Shown piece by piece: positions 18,572-27,640 of a stretch of 64,000 nt of DNA (position 1 is its first letter; each line of letters opens with the position of its first letter). The position numbers and the translations under genes are program-made. Source of the DNA: an uncultured Phocaeicola sp. (GTDB lineage Bacteria > Bacteroidota > Bacteroidia > Bacteroidales > Bacteroidaceae); NCBI GenBank assembly GCA_948956705.1, contig CARCZS010000006.1, forward strand, positions 48,444 through 112,443, given 5' to 3'. The notes beneath the pieces were generated by a model. The model had not been told where the DNA came from. It saw only the letters and a list, made by a program, of their open reading frames with translations, and searched no databases.

Positions 18572-19045
18572 ATGAGTATAGAACAGGAATTTGCCGACAA
18601 GCTAGTGCAATACAAGCACATCATTTACAAGGTATGCTTCATGTATGCAGACAACAAGGACGATGTGAACGACCTTTTTCAAGAGTCTGTATTCAATATA
18701 TGGAAGTCATACAAAAACTTCCGGGGGGAAAGTTCGTTTGTCACATGGGTTTACCGCATATCCCTGAACACGTGTATCTCGGACTTCCGAAAGAAAAAGA
18801 AGTATGACTATGTACCTTTGGAACAGCAGGTAGATATTCTGGAAGATTGTGAACACAACGAACTGCTGAAAGAAATGTATTCACTCATCAAACGACTGAA
18901 CAAGGTGGACCGTATGTTTATCCTGCTCTGGCTGGACGAGAAATCATACGATGAAATAGCCGAAATCACCGGAACGAACCGCAATAATGTCGCGATAAAA
19001 CTGCACCGTATAAAAGAGAAATTAAAAAATATGTCGAACTTGTAA
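18572..19045 (+). CDS. ECF-type RNA polymerase sigma factor
   Basis: A 157-residue sigma factor. Region 2 spans about 10-75 (YKVCFMYADNKDDVNDLFQE, then FRGESSFVTWVYRISLNTCI with the usual Trp) and region 4 about 100-152 (LIKRLNKVDRMFILLWLDEK, then YDEIAEITGTNRNNVAIKLH). The length is normal. It is followed after 12 bp by a small membrane protein gene that begins with a soluble helix, the usual sigma/anti-sigma order in Bacteroidota, and then by an ABC transporter that may be its target. The upstream gap holds TAACTTTC at 18519, a near match to the -7 element. Confidence 0.92.
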   Translation: MSIEQEFADKLVQYKHIIYKVCFMYADNKDDVNDLFQESVFNIWKSYKNFRGESSFVTWVYRISLNTCISDFRKKKKYDYVPLEQQVDILEDCEHNELLKEMYSLIKRLNKVDRMFILLWLDEKSYDEIAEITGTNRNNVAIKLHRIKEKLKNMSNL

Positions 19046-19057
19046 TCATACAATTAT

Positions 19058-19636
19058 ATGGAACTTGAAGAATTGCAAAAAGCATGGAAAGAGTTGAATG
19101 AACGGGTCAGCCAGAATGAACTGGTTCATCAGCAACAGATTATAGAGATGTTGTCACGGCAAAAAGAAAGTTGCCTGCAAAGAATGCTGAGGATGGACAA
19201 AATAGCTTCTATATTTATGTTAGGAGTAACGATTCTAATGTTCGTTGATTTTATTCATTTGAACGGTAAATTAGTGTTTTGGCCGGCAATATTCGGACTT
19301 CTGCTATATGCTCTTACAGTCAACTTTGCAGGAGTTATTTTATTGACTAAAATAAAAAAAGAAACAAACCTTGAAATGCAAATAAAGAATATACTCCGAT
19401 ATAAAATGCTTATCAATTGGAGTTATATCATCGGATATTTGCTGGTAACTCCTTTTATATGCATATTCCTTTACACCTACCGCCACCTGTGGTGGCTCAT
19501 GATAACAATGTTTGGTTTAATCTTAGCAGGTGTACTGACAGACTACTTCCTCTTCCATCATGTATCGGACAGAATTAAAGAATTGACACACGTCAATAAA
19601 GAATTGATGGAACTGAAAAAGAAGCATAAAGAATAA
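19058..19636 (+). CDS. Four-helix membrane protein, possible anti-sigma factor
   Basis: A 192-residue protein. Residues 1-45 form an acidic, soluble helical segment (MELEELQKAWKELNERVSQN). Four hydrophobic helices follow at about 48-68, 72-95, 118-140 and 145-165, then a charged coiled tail. No zinc (HxxxCxxC) motif is seen. It starts 12 bp after the ECF sigma gene, and a soluble N-terminus plus membrane helices after a sigma gene is the usual layout for an anti-sigma or signal-coupling partner. That role is inferred from position; no domain proves it. Confidence 0.7.
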   Translation: MELEELQKAWKELNERVSQNELVHQQQIIEMLSRQKESCLQRMLRMDKIASIFMLGVTILMFVDFIHLNGKLVFWPAIFGLLLYALTVNFAGVILLTKIKKETNLEMQIKNILRYKMLINWSYIIGYLLVTPFICIFLYTYRHLWWLMITMFGLILAGVLTDYFLFHHVSDRIKELTHVNKELMELKKKHKE

Positions 19637-19652
19637 ATTTTCACTCTACAGT

Positions 19653-19691
19653 GAGGGTACTTATCCGGATATTTTATTCCTTTGTACCCTC
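19653..19691. promoter_or_regulatory. Inverted repeat before the ABC genes
   Basis: GAGGGTAC at 19653-19660 and GTACCCTC at 19684-19691 form perfect 8-bp arms around a 23-bp AT-rich spacer, 22 bp upstream of the permease gene. It could be an operator or an RNA hairpin between the sigma/membrane pair and the ABC genes. Confidence 0.35.
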
Positions 19692-19712
19692 AATCAGAAT
19701 AAAAAGCACTTT

Positions 19713-20642
19713 ATGTTTCAACTGTATCTGCTGCTTCGTCTGAAAAATTTTGGAAGAATAGTTATAGAATTGGGTATCTTCAGAATAGTCTTCCTTACCA
19801 TCTTAACGGTGGCTGCCATCATGATATTGTTCTTGGCAGAAAACCGTTTCGCTATTCCTGTGGTATGCGTTCTCTTATTAGCCGGTTATCATAATGTCCG
19901 GAAAGACAAAGAGTTTTTACGCACTTTAACACCTCATCTTTCTGTGTTCCTGATAAAAGAATACACCTTGATCGCATTACCTTTTGCCGGAATAGAAATA
20001 ATAAAAGGACAATTTACCGACGCTATCGGCTTATGGCTGTTCGCCGCCTTATTACCTTGCCTGAAAAAAATAAAACTGGAACACAAACCTGTCCGTCTTC
20101 CTTTTCTTTACAAAGGAAGTTATGAATATATACGAATGTTCCGCCAATCTTTCTGGGTCTATATCCTACTCTTTCTTTTTGCAACCGCAGGAACCGTACA
20201 CGGAAATATAAAAATAAACAAAGTATGTCTCATACTATGGGGATTGGTACAGGCATCAGGCTATCTGCAAACAATGGACAACAGATATCTTCTTCATTTC
20301 AAAAATTTCAAGACTTTATGCCTTTTCCAACTAAAAAGCATAGCATGGAATGTTTTCATCACCTCCATTCCTTTCAGCTTAACGCTTATAGCGTCTACCT
20401 ATGACCAAGATGAAATCCTCTTTTTCTTATCTTATTATACTGCCACCTTAATTTATGCCATTGGTATCGGTATGTTGCGCCATATCATCCCATCCCCCCT
20501 ATTGCTGTTTATTGTGCAATTAAGTATATTAATGCCTTTTTATTTAGGCTCTCTTTTTGTTCCAATTATTTTAATACCCGGCATAGCACTTACAGCATTG
20601 CTGACCTGCCATGCGCACAAACGCTTAAAAAGATTATTATGA
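19713..20642 (+). CDS. Membrane protein, probable ABC transporter permease
   Basis: A 309-residue polytopic membrane protein with about eight hydrophobic segments (first IVFLTILTVAAIMILFLAE, last PFYLGSLFVPIILIPGIALT). No family motif is recognisable. Its stop codon overlaps the start of an ABC ATPase gene by 4 bp, so it is presumably that ATPase's membrane partner. It resembles the size and layout of ABC-2-type permeases of small two-gene exporters. Substrate unknown. Confidence 0.7.
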   Translation: MFQLYLLLRLKNFGRIVIELGIFRIVFLTILTVAAIMILFLAENRFAIPVVCVLLLAGYHNVRKDKEFLRTLTPHLSVFLIKEYTLIALPFAGIEIIKGQFTDAIGLWLFAALLPCLKKIKLEHKPVRLPFLYKGSYEYIRMFRQSFWVYILLFLFATAGTVHGNIKINKVCLILWGLVQASGYLQTMDNRYLLHFKNFKTLCLFQLKSIAWNVFITSIPFSLTLIASTYDQDEILFFLSYYTATLIYAIGIGMLRHIIPSPLLLFIVQLSILMPFYLGSLFVPIILIPGIALTALLTCHAHKRLKRLL

Positions 20643-21292
20643 TAGAAGTGAATGATTTACATAAAAGTTTCGGTAAGGTCAAAGTATTAAACGGCATTCA
20701 TTTGGAGTATCACCCTGGAAAAATATATGGCTTGGTGGGCGAGAATGGAGCCGGAAAGACTACTTTATTCAATTGTATAATGGGAATCTATGATTATACC
20801 GGAAGCATAACCAAAAGCAAAACTTTAAAAACAGGTTATCTGTCTGCATCCAACTTCTTTTATTCCCAAATCACGGGTCTTGAACACTTGGAATTCTGTA
20901 TGAAGGCCAAAGGTCTGCCGGTCAATACACCCACCATTCAACATTTAAATGAAATTTTCCAACTGCCCCTTGACAGGTATGCTGCCGAATATTCTACCGG
21001 AATGAAAAAGAAACTGGGATTTATGGCATTATTGTTGCAAGACAATGACGTATTTATTCTTGACGAGCCGTTCAATGGGGTGGACTTGAAGGGATGTATC
21101 CTGATGAAAAGACTCATCCGGCAACTGAAAGCAAAAGAAAAGACGGTGATAATTTCCTCACATCTCATTGCCTCGCTAAGGGAAATATGTGATATTATCC
21201 ACTATCTGAACGAAGGGGGTATTTACAAAGAATACCATGAAGAAACAACAGAAGAGATAGAAGAGGATATATTATGCAATACTAAAAGCTGA
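20639..21292 (+). CDS. ABC transporter ATP-binding protein
   Basis: A 217-residue ATPase. Walker A is GENGAGKTT (about residues 34-42), the signature region is YSTGMKKKLG (about 119-128, a degenerate LSGGQ as in several ABC-2 exporters), Walker B is VFILDEPFNG (about 139-148) and the switch His is in VIISSHL. It is translationally coupled to the membrane partner by ATGA. Cytoplasmic face of the inner membrane. The operon ends in a strong shared terminator. Confidence 0.93.
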   Translation: MIEVNDLHKSFGKVKVLNGIHLEYHPGKIYGLVGENGAGKTTLFNCIMGIYDYTGSITKSKTLKTGYLSASNFFYSQITGLEHLEFCMKAKGLPVNTPTIQHLNEIFQLPLDRYAAEYSTGMKKKLGFMALLLQDNDVFILDEPFNGVDLKGCILMKRLIRQLKAKEKTVIISSHLIASLREICDIIHYLNEGGIYKEYHEETTEEIEEDILCNTKS

Positions 21293-21410
21293 TTCATCTA
21301 TCATGATGAAACAAATATAACAGTGGTTTTACCACTGAACTACCATGAAAAAATAGAATGAAAACCTAAAGAAATATTTGTTCATAATGCATTGTTTTTA
21401 TAATTAAAGA

Positions 21411-21481
21411 AAATCTCCTTTCACCATAACAAATTGTAAATCAATAGAATTATAATCCGTTTGGTGTGAAAGGAGATTTTA
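21411..21481. terminator. Bidirectional terminator between the ABC operon and nagA
   Basis: Perfect 15-bp arms AAAATCTCCTTTCAC (21411-21425) and GTGAAAGGAGATTTT (21467-21481) with A/T tracts on both sides, between two convergent genes. The 41-nt loop is long for a terminator. Confidence 0.7.
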
Positions 21482-21515
21482 TAAAGTCCTGTTTCCGTTC
21501 TTATTCAGCCGGTTC

Positions 21516-22679
21516 TTACAAAGTACAAGTTCCTTCGACCAGCTTGCCCATTGCCCATACGGCACGGATATTCAAGTCCTGGTCAAGAATCAAGATATCG
21601 GCATCTTTGCCTTTCTGAAGTGAGCCCTTGCGGTCATATACTCCCATAATCCTGGACGGAGTTTCCGAAGCCATACGGACAGCATCTTCCAATGGGATTT
21701 CTGCCTTTTGCACCAAGGTACGGATCAAACGGTCCATGGTAGCCACACTGCCTGCCAAAGCAGAACGGTCGGCCAGTTTGCACACACCATCCTCAATGAT
21801 GACACGAGGGTCAAAAGCTACATTGCTTTCACTGGCGGCACATGCCAAAGCATCGGTAATAACACAAGCACGTTCCACACCCTTAATCTTATATATCAGG
21901 CGCAAGATAGTAGGAGGAACATGAATACCATCGGCTACCACTTCCACTGTCATATCGTCTATCAGATAGATACTTTCTACTGTACCTTCATATTTATACT
22001 CACGGCGCTTATGGAAGCCCGGCATCGCATTATAGAAATGTGTAGCATGAGAATAACCGGACTCCCAGGCTGCACGGATATCTTCATATTCGGCCTGTGT
22101 ATGTGCCACAGAAGCCAAGATGCCTTTTCCTGTGATATACTTACCAAACTGCATGGCACCCGGCAATTCGGGTGCAGCATCCCAACGCTTGATACAGCCC
22201 CACTTCTCTACAATAGGAATATATTCCTTCGGATCCGGGTCTTTTATGTTTTCAGGCATCTGACCGCCTGCCATCTTCATATTAAGGTAATGCCCTTCAA
22301 GATGAAGACCAAGTACCGGACTGTCCGGTTCCGCCATCAACCTGGTACAAGTTTCGGCAGCTGCCTCAATCATCGGTACGGTAGAAGAAGACAACGTTGG
22401 GAAAATACTGGTAGTACCATGTTTCATGTGAGCATTAATGGCTGTACGGAAAGCCTCTTCCGTACCTTCCATAAAATCACCGCCACCACCACCATGACAA
22501 TGGATTTCCACACCACCGGGAACAACATACATACCTTTAGCGTCAATCAGCTCGGCTCCGATAACAGCTAAATCACAATTGGTAACTTCTAAAATCTTAT
22601 TGTCGCGCATAAGGACAGATCCGTCCTTCAACCAGCCCTGTGGGGTAAGAATCTTTGCGTTAATGATTTGGGTCAACAT
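21516..22679 (-). CDS. nagA: N-acetylglucosamine-6-phosphate deacetylase
   Basis: A 387-residue amidohydrolase that converts GlcNAc-6-P to GlcN-6-P and acetate. It has the metal site HCHGGGGGDF (about 59-68), HLEGHYLN (about 125-132), the metal-binding His in VAHTQAEY, HATHFYNAM and the catalytic Asp in ITDAL. The ATG at 22679 (MLTQIINAK) matches the family start; the longer frame adds a spurious hydrophobic leader. It links the glycan locus to nagB in the nan operon. A terminator separates it from the upstream glycosidase operon, so it probably has its own promoter in 22680-22798. Confidence 0.94.
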   Translation of the reverse strand: MLTQIINAKILTPQGWLKDGSVLMRDNKILEVTNCDLAVIGAELIDAKGMYVVPGGVEIHCHGGGGGDFMEGTEEAFRTAINAHMKHGTTSIFPTLSSSTVPMIEAAAETCTRLMAEPDSPVLGLHLEGHYLNMKMAGGQMPENIKDPDPKEYIPIVEKWGCIKRWDAAPELPGAMQFGKYITGKGILASVAHTQAEYEDIRAAWESGYSHATHFYNAMPGFHKRREYKYEGTVESIYLIDDMTVEVVADGIHVPPTILRLIYKIKGVERACVITDALACAASESNVAFDPRVIIEDGVCKLADRSALAGSVATMDRLIRTLVQKAEIPLEDAVRMASETPSRIMGVYDRKGSLQKGKDADILILDQDLNIRAVWAMGKLVEGTCTL

Positions 22680-22798
22680 GATACTATGATAAGTTAGAAT
22701 TTTTAATTGGCATATTAAATTTGCCAACAAAAATAGCAACTTTTTCACTTTCTAAAACAGATTTCCCCAATTATTTTCCAACTTTTTTTAATAAATAA

Positions 22799-22825
22799 GC
22801 CCCGCTTAATAAAATCAAGCGGGGC
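22799..22825 (-). terminator. Terminator at the end of the glycan utilisation locus
   Basis: GCCCCGCTT / AAGCGGGGC with a 9-nt loop, followed on the minus strand by an AT-rich tract, 29 bp past the GH2 stop codon. Confidence 0.8.
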
Positions 22826-22854
22826 ACAGATAGTGGAAATTGAAACAAATCTTT

Positions 22855-25359
22855 TTACTTACTCATTAAAACTAGCCTACCTGATTTAAGTCCTTTACCT
22901 GTTGCGGTCAATATGATTTCTCCCGGTTTATCAGTACTTTGCACAACAGCAGTCATCATTCCGTTAAACACTTTCATCTGCGGAACATGGAAAAGTTCCA
23001 ATGAAGTGGGATCTCCGTTTGCACCGGCACGATAGGTTCCCGCACCTTTTACAGAATACTTGATGAGATGCTGCGCATCGGGACAAAGATTACCCTCTTT
23101 GTCCACCACTCTTACTGTGACAAATGACAAATCCTTGCCATCAGCCTTTATTTCATTGCGATCTGTAACCAGTTCTATATGGTCGGGCTTGCCTGCCGTA
23201 TGGATTTCCTTTTCGGCCACAGCTTCCCCCTTATCATTATAGGCAACCACTTTTACGGTTCCCGGCTCATACTTTGTATCCATCCACATCAAACGGTAGC
23301 GTTTCTGGCGTTTGAAATCTGCTATGGAAGCAGAATCCGCACTATTTTCAGCCGTTACAGTCAAATCTTTGGTACGCTTACCCTGACTCTTGCCATTGAT
23401 AAACACTTCTGCCGACGGATAATTTGTATAAACAAAGATAGGAGTCACTTCTCCTTCACGTCCCGGCCATGTCCAATGAGGAAGGATATGCAGCGTTTCT
23501 TCATCTTTGTTCCAATGACTGCGGTACAGATAGTAACGGTCTTTGGGCAATCCGGCCAGGTCGATGATACCGAACAAAGAAGAATGGCTGGGCCAATCAG
23601 TATAATAAGGAGTCGGTTCGCCCAAATAATCGAAGCCCGTCCATACAAATTCTCCGATACCCCATGCGTTATCCTCATGCCAAATCCAGTCATCCTCCGG
23701 CAAATTGGACCAACCACAATGTTCCACATCGTAAGAAGAAGACTGATGATCGTCATATTTCTTCATAGCCTGACGGACAACAGGGAATTTATAGACGCCA
23801 CGCGAACTTACTGTAGAAGCTGTTTCACTACCTAGAATAATCTGCTGAGGCAATTTCTTATAGTTTTCTGGATATTTATGAGGGCGGTAATTGAAACCGG
23901 CCACATCCATCACAGCAGCCATATTATTATTTACTACAGCATCAGGCGCATCCATACCTTGTGTTACAGGACGGGTAGGATCTTCACGATGACAGATATC
24001 CTGTAACATACGCGAAAGCTTTGGTCCGTTATTGCCATTCCACTGGTCGGGTACTTCGTTACCGATGCACCACATAACAATACTCGGATTGTTACGGTAA
24101 TGACGGATCAGATTAGTCAGATCCTTCTCCACCCATTCATCAAATATTTTATGATAACCGTTGGCCATCTTTGCCGATTTCCACTCGTCGAAAGACTCCA
24201 CCATCAGCATCATACCCATTTCATCACAAGCCTCCACCAATTCGGGTGCCGGCATATTATGAGAAGTACGGATGGCATTACAACCCATATCTTTCAGAAT
24301 ACGAATCTGACGACGTATAGCGGCATCATTTACAGCACCGCCTAACGGACCCAAGTCATGATGGTTACATACCCCTTTGAATTTGGTCAGCTTTCCATTC
24401 AGGAAAAAGCCCTTGCCGGGAACAATCTCCAAAGTACGGATACCAAAGCGGGTGGTATATTCGTCTTTCAAGGTATTCCCTTCATATACTTTGGATTCAG
24501 CTGTATAAAGAACCGGAGTATCAGGACTCCACAACTCAGGATTAGCCACTGCAAACTCCTGTTCAAACAAAGCATTATCAAAAACACTCAACTTGTTTTC
24601 CCCGGTAGCAACCACTTTGCCGTTTTTATCCTTGATCTGCGTCACAATACGGTAATTATCCTTATTAGCTCCTTCAGGGCTAACCAAAGAAGTTTTCAAA
24701 GACACTTTTGCATATTTGTCTGTCACCACAGGAGTGGTAACATACGTCCCCCAAGCAGGAATATGCGTATCTTCATTGATTACCAGATGAACATTGCGGT
24801 ACAATCCGGCCCCCGGATACCAACGTGATGATTCAGGCTCGTTTTCCAAACGGACTGCCAGTTCGTTCCTCTCACCCGGTTTCAGATAAGGGGTCGCATC
24901 CACATAAAAAGAATTATAACCGTAGGGCCAATAACCGGCCTCCTGCCCGTTCACATAAACACGGGCATGGCTCATTGCTCCATCAAATATCAAAGTCGCT
25001 TTCTTGCCTTTCTCAAAACCGGGAGCATCAAAGTTCAGGCGATACCATCCGGTTCCTACAAACGGAAGACCTCCGGTACGTCCGGCATGTTCCATCGCCT
25101 CGGTCTGTCCATCTTGAGTAATAGCCATTTCCTGCTTGTCGTTATTGATACTGAACGGACCATAAATCGCCCAATCATGAGGAACGGTGACGTTCTGCCA
25201 TTTACTGTCATTATAACCGGGATTGGCAAATTCCGCATTATCTTCACGCGTAAATTTCCATCCTTTTTCGAAAGTCTGCTCTGTACGTACCTGCGCTTGC
25301 AAAAAAGCAAAATAACAAACAGCTCCTAACGCAGCACACAAAAATCGTTTCGTATTCAT
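22855..25359 (-). CDS. GH2 beta-galactosidase, secreted
   Basis: An 834-residue glycoside hydrolase family 2 protein with a signal peptide (MNTKRFLCAALGAVCYFAFLQAQ split at the A-Q-A site). It has a jelly-roll N-domain (about 30-200), an Ig-like domain, then the TIM barrel with acid/base E435 in WCIGNEVP and nucleophile E512 in ILGSETAST. A C-terminal domain (about 720-834) is immunoglobulin/invasin-like (VTDRNEIKADGKDLSFVTV). Expected role: removal of terminal galactose from complex N-glycans after desialylation. It is the last gene of the locus, 2 bp after the GH92 gene. GH2 also contains other exo-activities, so specificity is inferred from context. Confidence 0.9.
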   Translation of the reverse strand: MNTKRFLCAALGAVCYFAFLQAQVRTEQTFEKGWKFTREDNAEFANPGYNDSKWQNVTVPHDWAIYGPFSINNDKQEMAITQDGQTEAMEHAGRTGGLPFVGTGWYRLNFDAPGFEKGKKATLIFDGAMSHARVYVNGQEAGYWPYGYNSFYVDATPYLKPGERNELAVRLENEPESSRWYPGAGLYRNVHLVINEDTHIPAWGTYVTTPVVTDKYAKVSLKTSLVSPEGANKDNYRIVTQIKDKNGKVVATGENKLSVFDNALFEQEFAVANPELWSPDTPVLYTAESKVYEGNTLKDEYTTRFGIRTLEIVPGKGFFLNGKLTKFKGVCNHHDLGPLGGAVNDAAIRRQIRILKDMGCNAIRTSHNMPAPELVEACDEMGMMLMVESFDEWKSAKMANGYHKIFDEWVEKDLTNLIRHYRNNPSIVMWCIGNEVPDQWNGNNGPKLSRMLQDICHREDPTRPVTQGMDAPDAVVNNNMAAVMDVAGFNYRPHKYPENYKKLPQQIILGSETASTVSSRGVYKFPVVRQAMKKYDDHQSSSYDVEHCGWSNLPEDDWIWHEDNAWGIGEFVWTGFDYLGEPTPYYTDWPSHSSLFGIIDLAGLPKDRYYLYRSHWNKDEETLHILPHWTWPGREGEVTPIFVYTNYPSAEVFINGKSQGKRTKDLTVTAENSADSASIADFKRQKRYRLMWMDTKYEPGTVKVVAYNDKGEAVAEKEIHTAGKPDHIELVTDRNEIKADGKDLSFVTVRVVDKEGNLCPDAQHLIKYSVKGAGTYRAGANGDPTSLELFHVPQMKVFNGMMTAVVQSTDKPGEIILTATGKGLKSGRLVLMSK

Positions 25360-25361
25360 AG

Positions 25362-27614
25362 TTATTTCTTATTAGGATTTTCTGTTACTATAAAAGTAAT
25401 TTCACCTGCCTTGATCAAATCATCATGCGAAATCAAATATTTATTAATCTTCTTATTGCCCAGTCTGATTTCCTTTATATAATCCCCTTGTCCTTCTTTC
25501 TTGATAACCAATTCTTTCTTGCCCCAATATTTAGGATCAAGCTGAACGGTCACTTTATCAAAAGTAGGAGTGGTCAATGTATATTCGGGCACACCCGGAC
25601 AATCCGGATAGAATCCCATCATACTGAATATAGCCCATGCAGACATCGTACCCGTATCATCATTGCCGGGAATTCCATCCGGCTTAGTTGTGAAATACTT
25701 AGCCAGCAATTCCTTCACCAATTTCTGTGTACGCCATTCTTCACCTTTGAAACGACTGAACAGGTAAGGATAGGCTATATCGGGTTCATTGGCCGGATCA
25801 TAATTCCCTTCATCAAACACGCTTTGCAATTTATCAACAAATTTCTTGTCGCCCCCCATCAACTTTACCAAGCCATTGATATCATGAGGCACAAAGAAAG
25901 TGTAATTCCATGCATTACCTTCATGGAAACCGGGACTAGGTGCAAAATTAGCTCCTTCTTTCGGATCAAACGGTTCATAGAATTTGCCTTCTTTAGTTAT
26001 CGGACGCAAGGTTCCGAAATCCTTGCTATAATAATTTTTATAGCCCATAGAACGTTTGCGGAACAATTTCGCATCTTCTTTCTTACCTAAAGCCTCCGCC
26101 AAGGTAGAAAGTGCATAGTCGGCAACATAGTATTCCAAAGCATGAGAAACCGAATTATCATACTGACTTTCCATCGGCACATACCCTTTGGACATATAAT
26201 CGTCATTATCCGGACGCATCAGATTATCCTTGCCCGGAGTAGTGGCCGACTTATACATTCCCTTATAAGCTTCGTCAATGTCAAAGTCTTGCAATCCCTT
26301 CATCCAACTGTCTACCAGAACAGGAATAGAAGGGTCACCTTCCATCGTCAATGTTTCACGACCATACAATTCCCATTTCGGGAACCATCCGTGTTCCTTG
26401 TATATGCCCATCATGGTGTGAATCATATCCATCTGACGCTCCGGATATACCAAAGTCATCAACTGGTGATAGTTACGATAAGTATCCCACAATGAGAATA
26501 CCGTGTAACGGTTATGGTTGGTGGTCAAAATCTTATCTCCCTCCATTTGTGGATATTGTCCGCTTACATCCTGCAAAATATTCGGATGAACCATCGTGTG
26601 ATACATAGCGGTATAGAATACTCCTTTTTGCTCTTCCGTTCCACCTTCCACTTTGATACGGGAAAGATCATCGTTCCATTTCTTACGGGCTTCCGCACGC
26701 AGTTTGTCGAATGTTGTACCGAAAGGCTGTTCTTTTTCCAGATTCAAACGGGCATTCTCTATGCTGACAAAAGACACGCCCATACTGACTTCAATCACTT
26801 CTTCCGCTGTGGTATCGTAAGTAAACCACACTCCTATATCATCTCCGCTTATTTCTTTTGTATAAGCAGTATAGAGTTTGTATTTACCGGCCGTATCATC
26901 CCATTGCGCCTCCACACCCATCGGACGCATCATTTTCCAATAACCGCGTTTTGCCGGTACTTTGTTGATACGCATTACAAAATAGATAGGAAATACCGCC
27001 TGAGGATTATAACAGAAAGTTCCCAACAATTTGGTACCTTCAATCTCACGGTCGTTTACAAAACGAACGGTAGCACCACTCTCATTGGTCAATCCCTCTC
27101 CCAGATTCAACAAGATATTGCTTTGTCCGGCAGGAAAAGTAAAGCGTGCCATACTGGTACGTGGAGTGGCAGTCAGTTCACATTTCACATTGTATTTATC
27201 CAGTATATTGGTATAATAACCCGGATTTGCAGTTTCACCTTGATAGAAGCTTCCATAATTATGATAATCCACATCCAGTTTGCCGGTGGTAGGCATTAAT
27301 AACAATGATCCCAATTCCGGACAGCCTACCCCGCTAAGATTAACGTGCGCAAAGCCGGTAAGATATTTATTATTGAATTCGTATGGAGTGGACCACCATT
27401 GCTTGTCTTTATCCTTATCCCCTTCGGGAACCCCCATCACATTGAAAGGAGTCACCGACATCATTCCATGAGGGGTTAATGCTCCGGGGTTTGTCGTACC
27501 GTAATTAGTAGTACCCACAAAAGGGTTTACATAATCTACCGGCTCTTTCTGTGCTGCCGCAGAAAAAACTGAGATACAAGCCAGAACAGCCGATAACAAA
27601 ATTTGTTTCTTCAT
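25362..27614 (-). CDS. GH92 alpha-mannosidase, secreted
   Basis: A 750-residue family 92 enzyme with a signal peptide ending SVFSAAAQ. It opens with the family sequence VDYVNPFVGTTNYGTTNPGA (about 26-45). The catalytic-domain motifs include SLWDTYRNYHQL near residue 380, the EGNAWNYTFFVPHD stretch near 570, and GNDDTGTMSAWAIFSMMGFY near 655, the part carrying the catalytic acidic residues. GH92 enzymes are calcium-dependent exo-alpha-mannosidases acting on N-glycan and yeast mannan linkages. Here it would trim the mannose branches once the antennae are removed. Tightly packed with GH20 (26 bp) and GH2 (2 bp). Confidence 0.94.
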   Translation of the reverse strand: MKKQILLSAVLACISVFSAAAQKEPVDYVNPFVGTTNYGTTNPGALTPHGMMSVTPFNVMGVPEGDKDKDKQWWSTPYEFNNKYLTGFAHVNLSGVGCPELGSLLLMPTTGKLDVDYHNYGSFYQGETANPGYYTNILDKYNVKCELTATPRTSMARFTFPAGQSNILLNLGEGLTNESGATVRFVNDREIEGTKLLGTFCYNPQAVFPIYFVMRINKVPAKRGYWKMMRPMGVEAQWDDTAGKYKLYTAYTKEISGDDIGVWFTYDTTAEEVIEVSMGVSFVSIENARLNLEKEQPFGTTFDKLRAEARKKWNDDLSRIKVEGGTEEQKGVFYTAMYHTMVHPNILQDVSGQYPQMEGDKILTTNHNRYTVFSLWDTYRNYHQLMTLVYPERQMDMIHTMMGIYKEHGWFPKWELYGRETLTMEGDPSIPVLVDSWMKGLQDFDIDEAYKGMYKSATTPGKDNLMRPDNDDYMSKGYVPMESQYDNSVSHALEYYVADYALSTLAEALGKKEDAKLFRKRSMGYKNYYSKDFGTLRPITKEGKFYEPFDPKEGANFAPSPGFHEGNAWNYTFFVPHDINGLVKLMGGDKKFVDKLQSVFDEGNYDPANEPDIAYPYLFSRFKGEEWRTQKLVKELLAKYFTTKPDGIPGNDDTGTMSAWAIFSMMGFYPDCPGVPEYTLTTPTFDKVTVQLDPKYWGKKELVIKKEGQGDYIKEIRLGNKKINKYLISHDDLIKAGEITFIVTENPNKK

Positions 27615-27640
27615 GCTATTTGTTGTTTATATAAGTTCTA

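Noticed and set aside
18454..18807. 117-codon plus-strand frame
   Set aside because: Overlaps the well-supported ECF sigma gene in another frame and resembles no protein.
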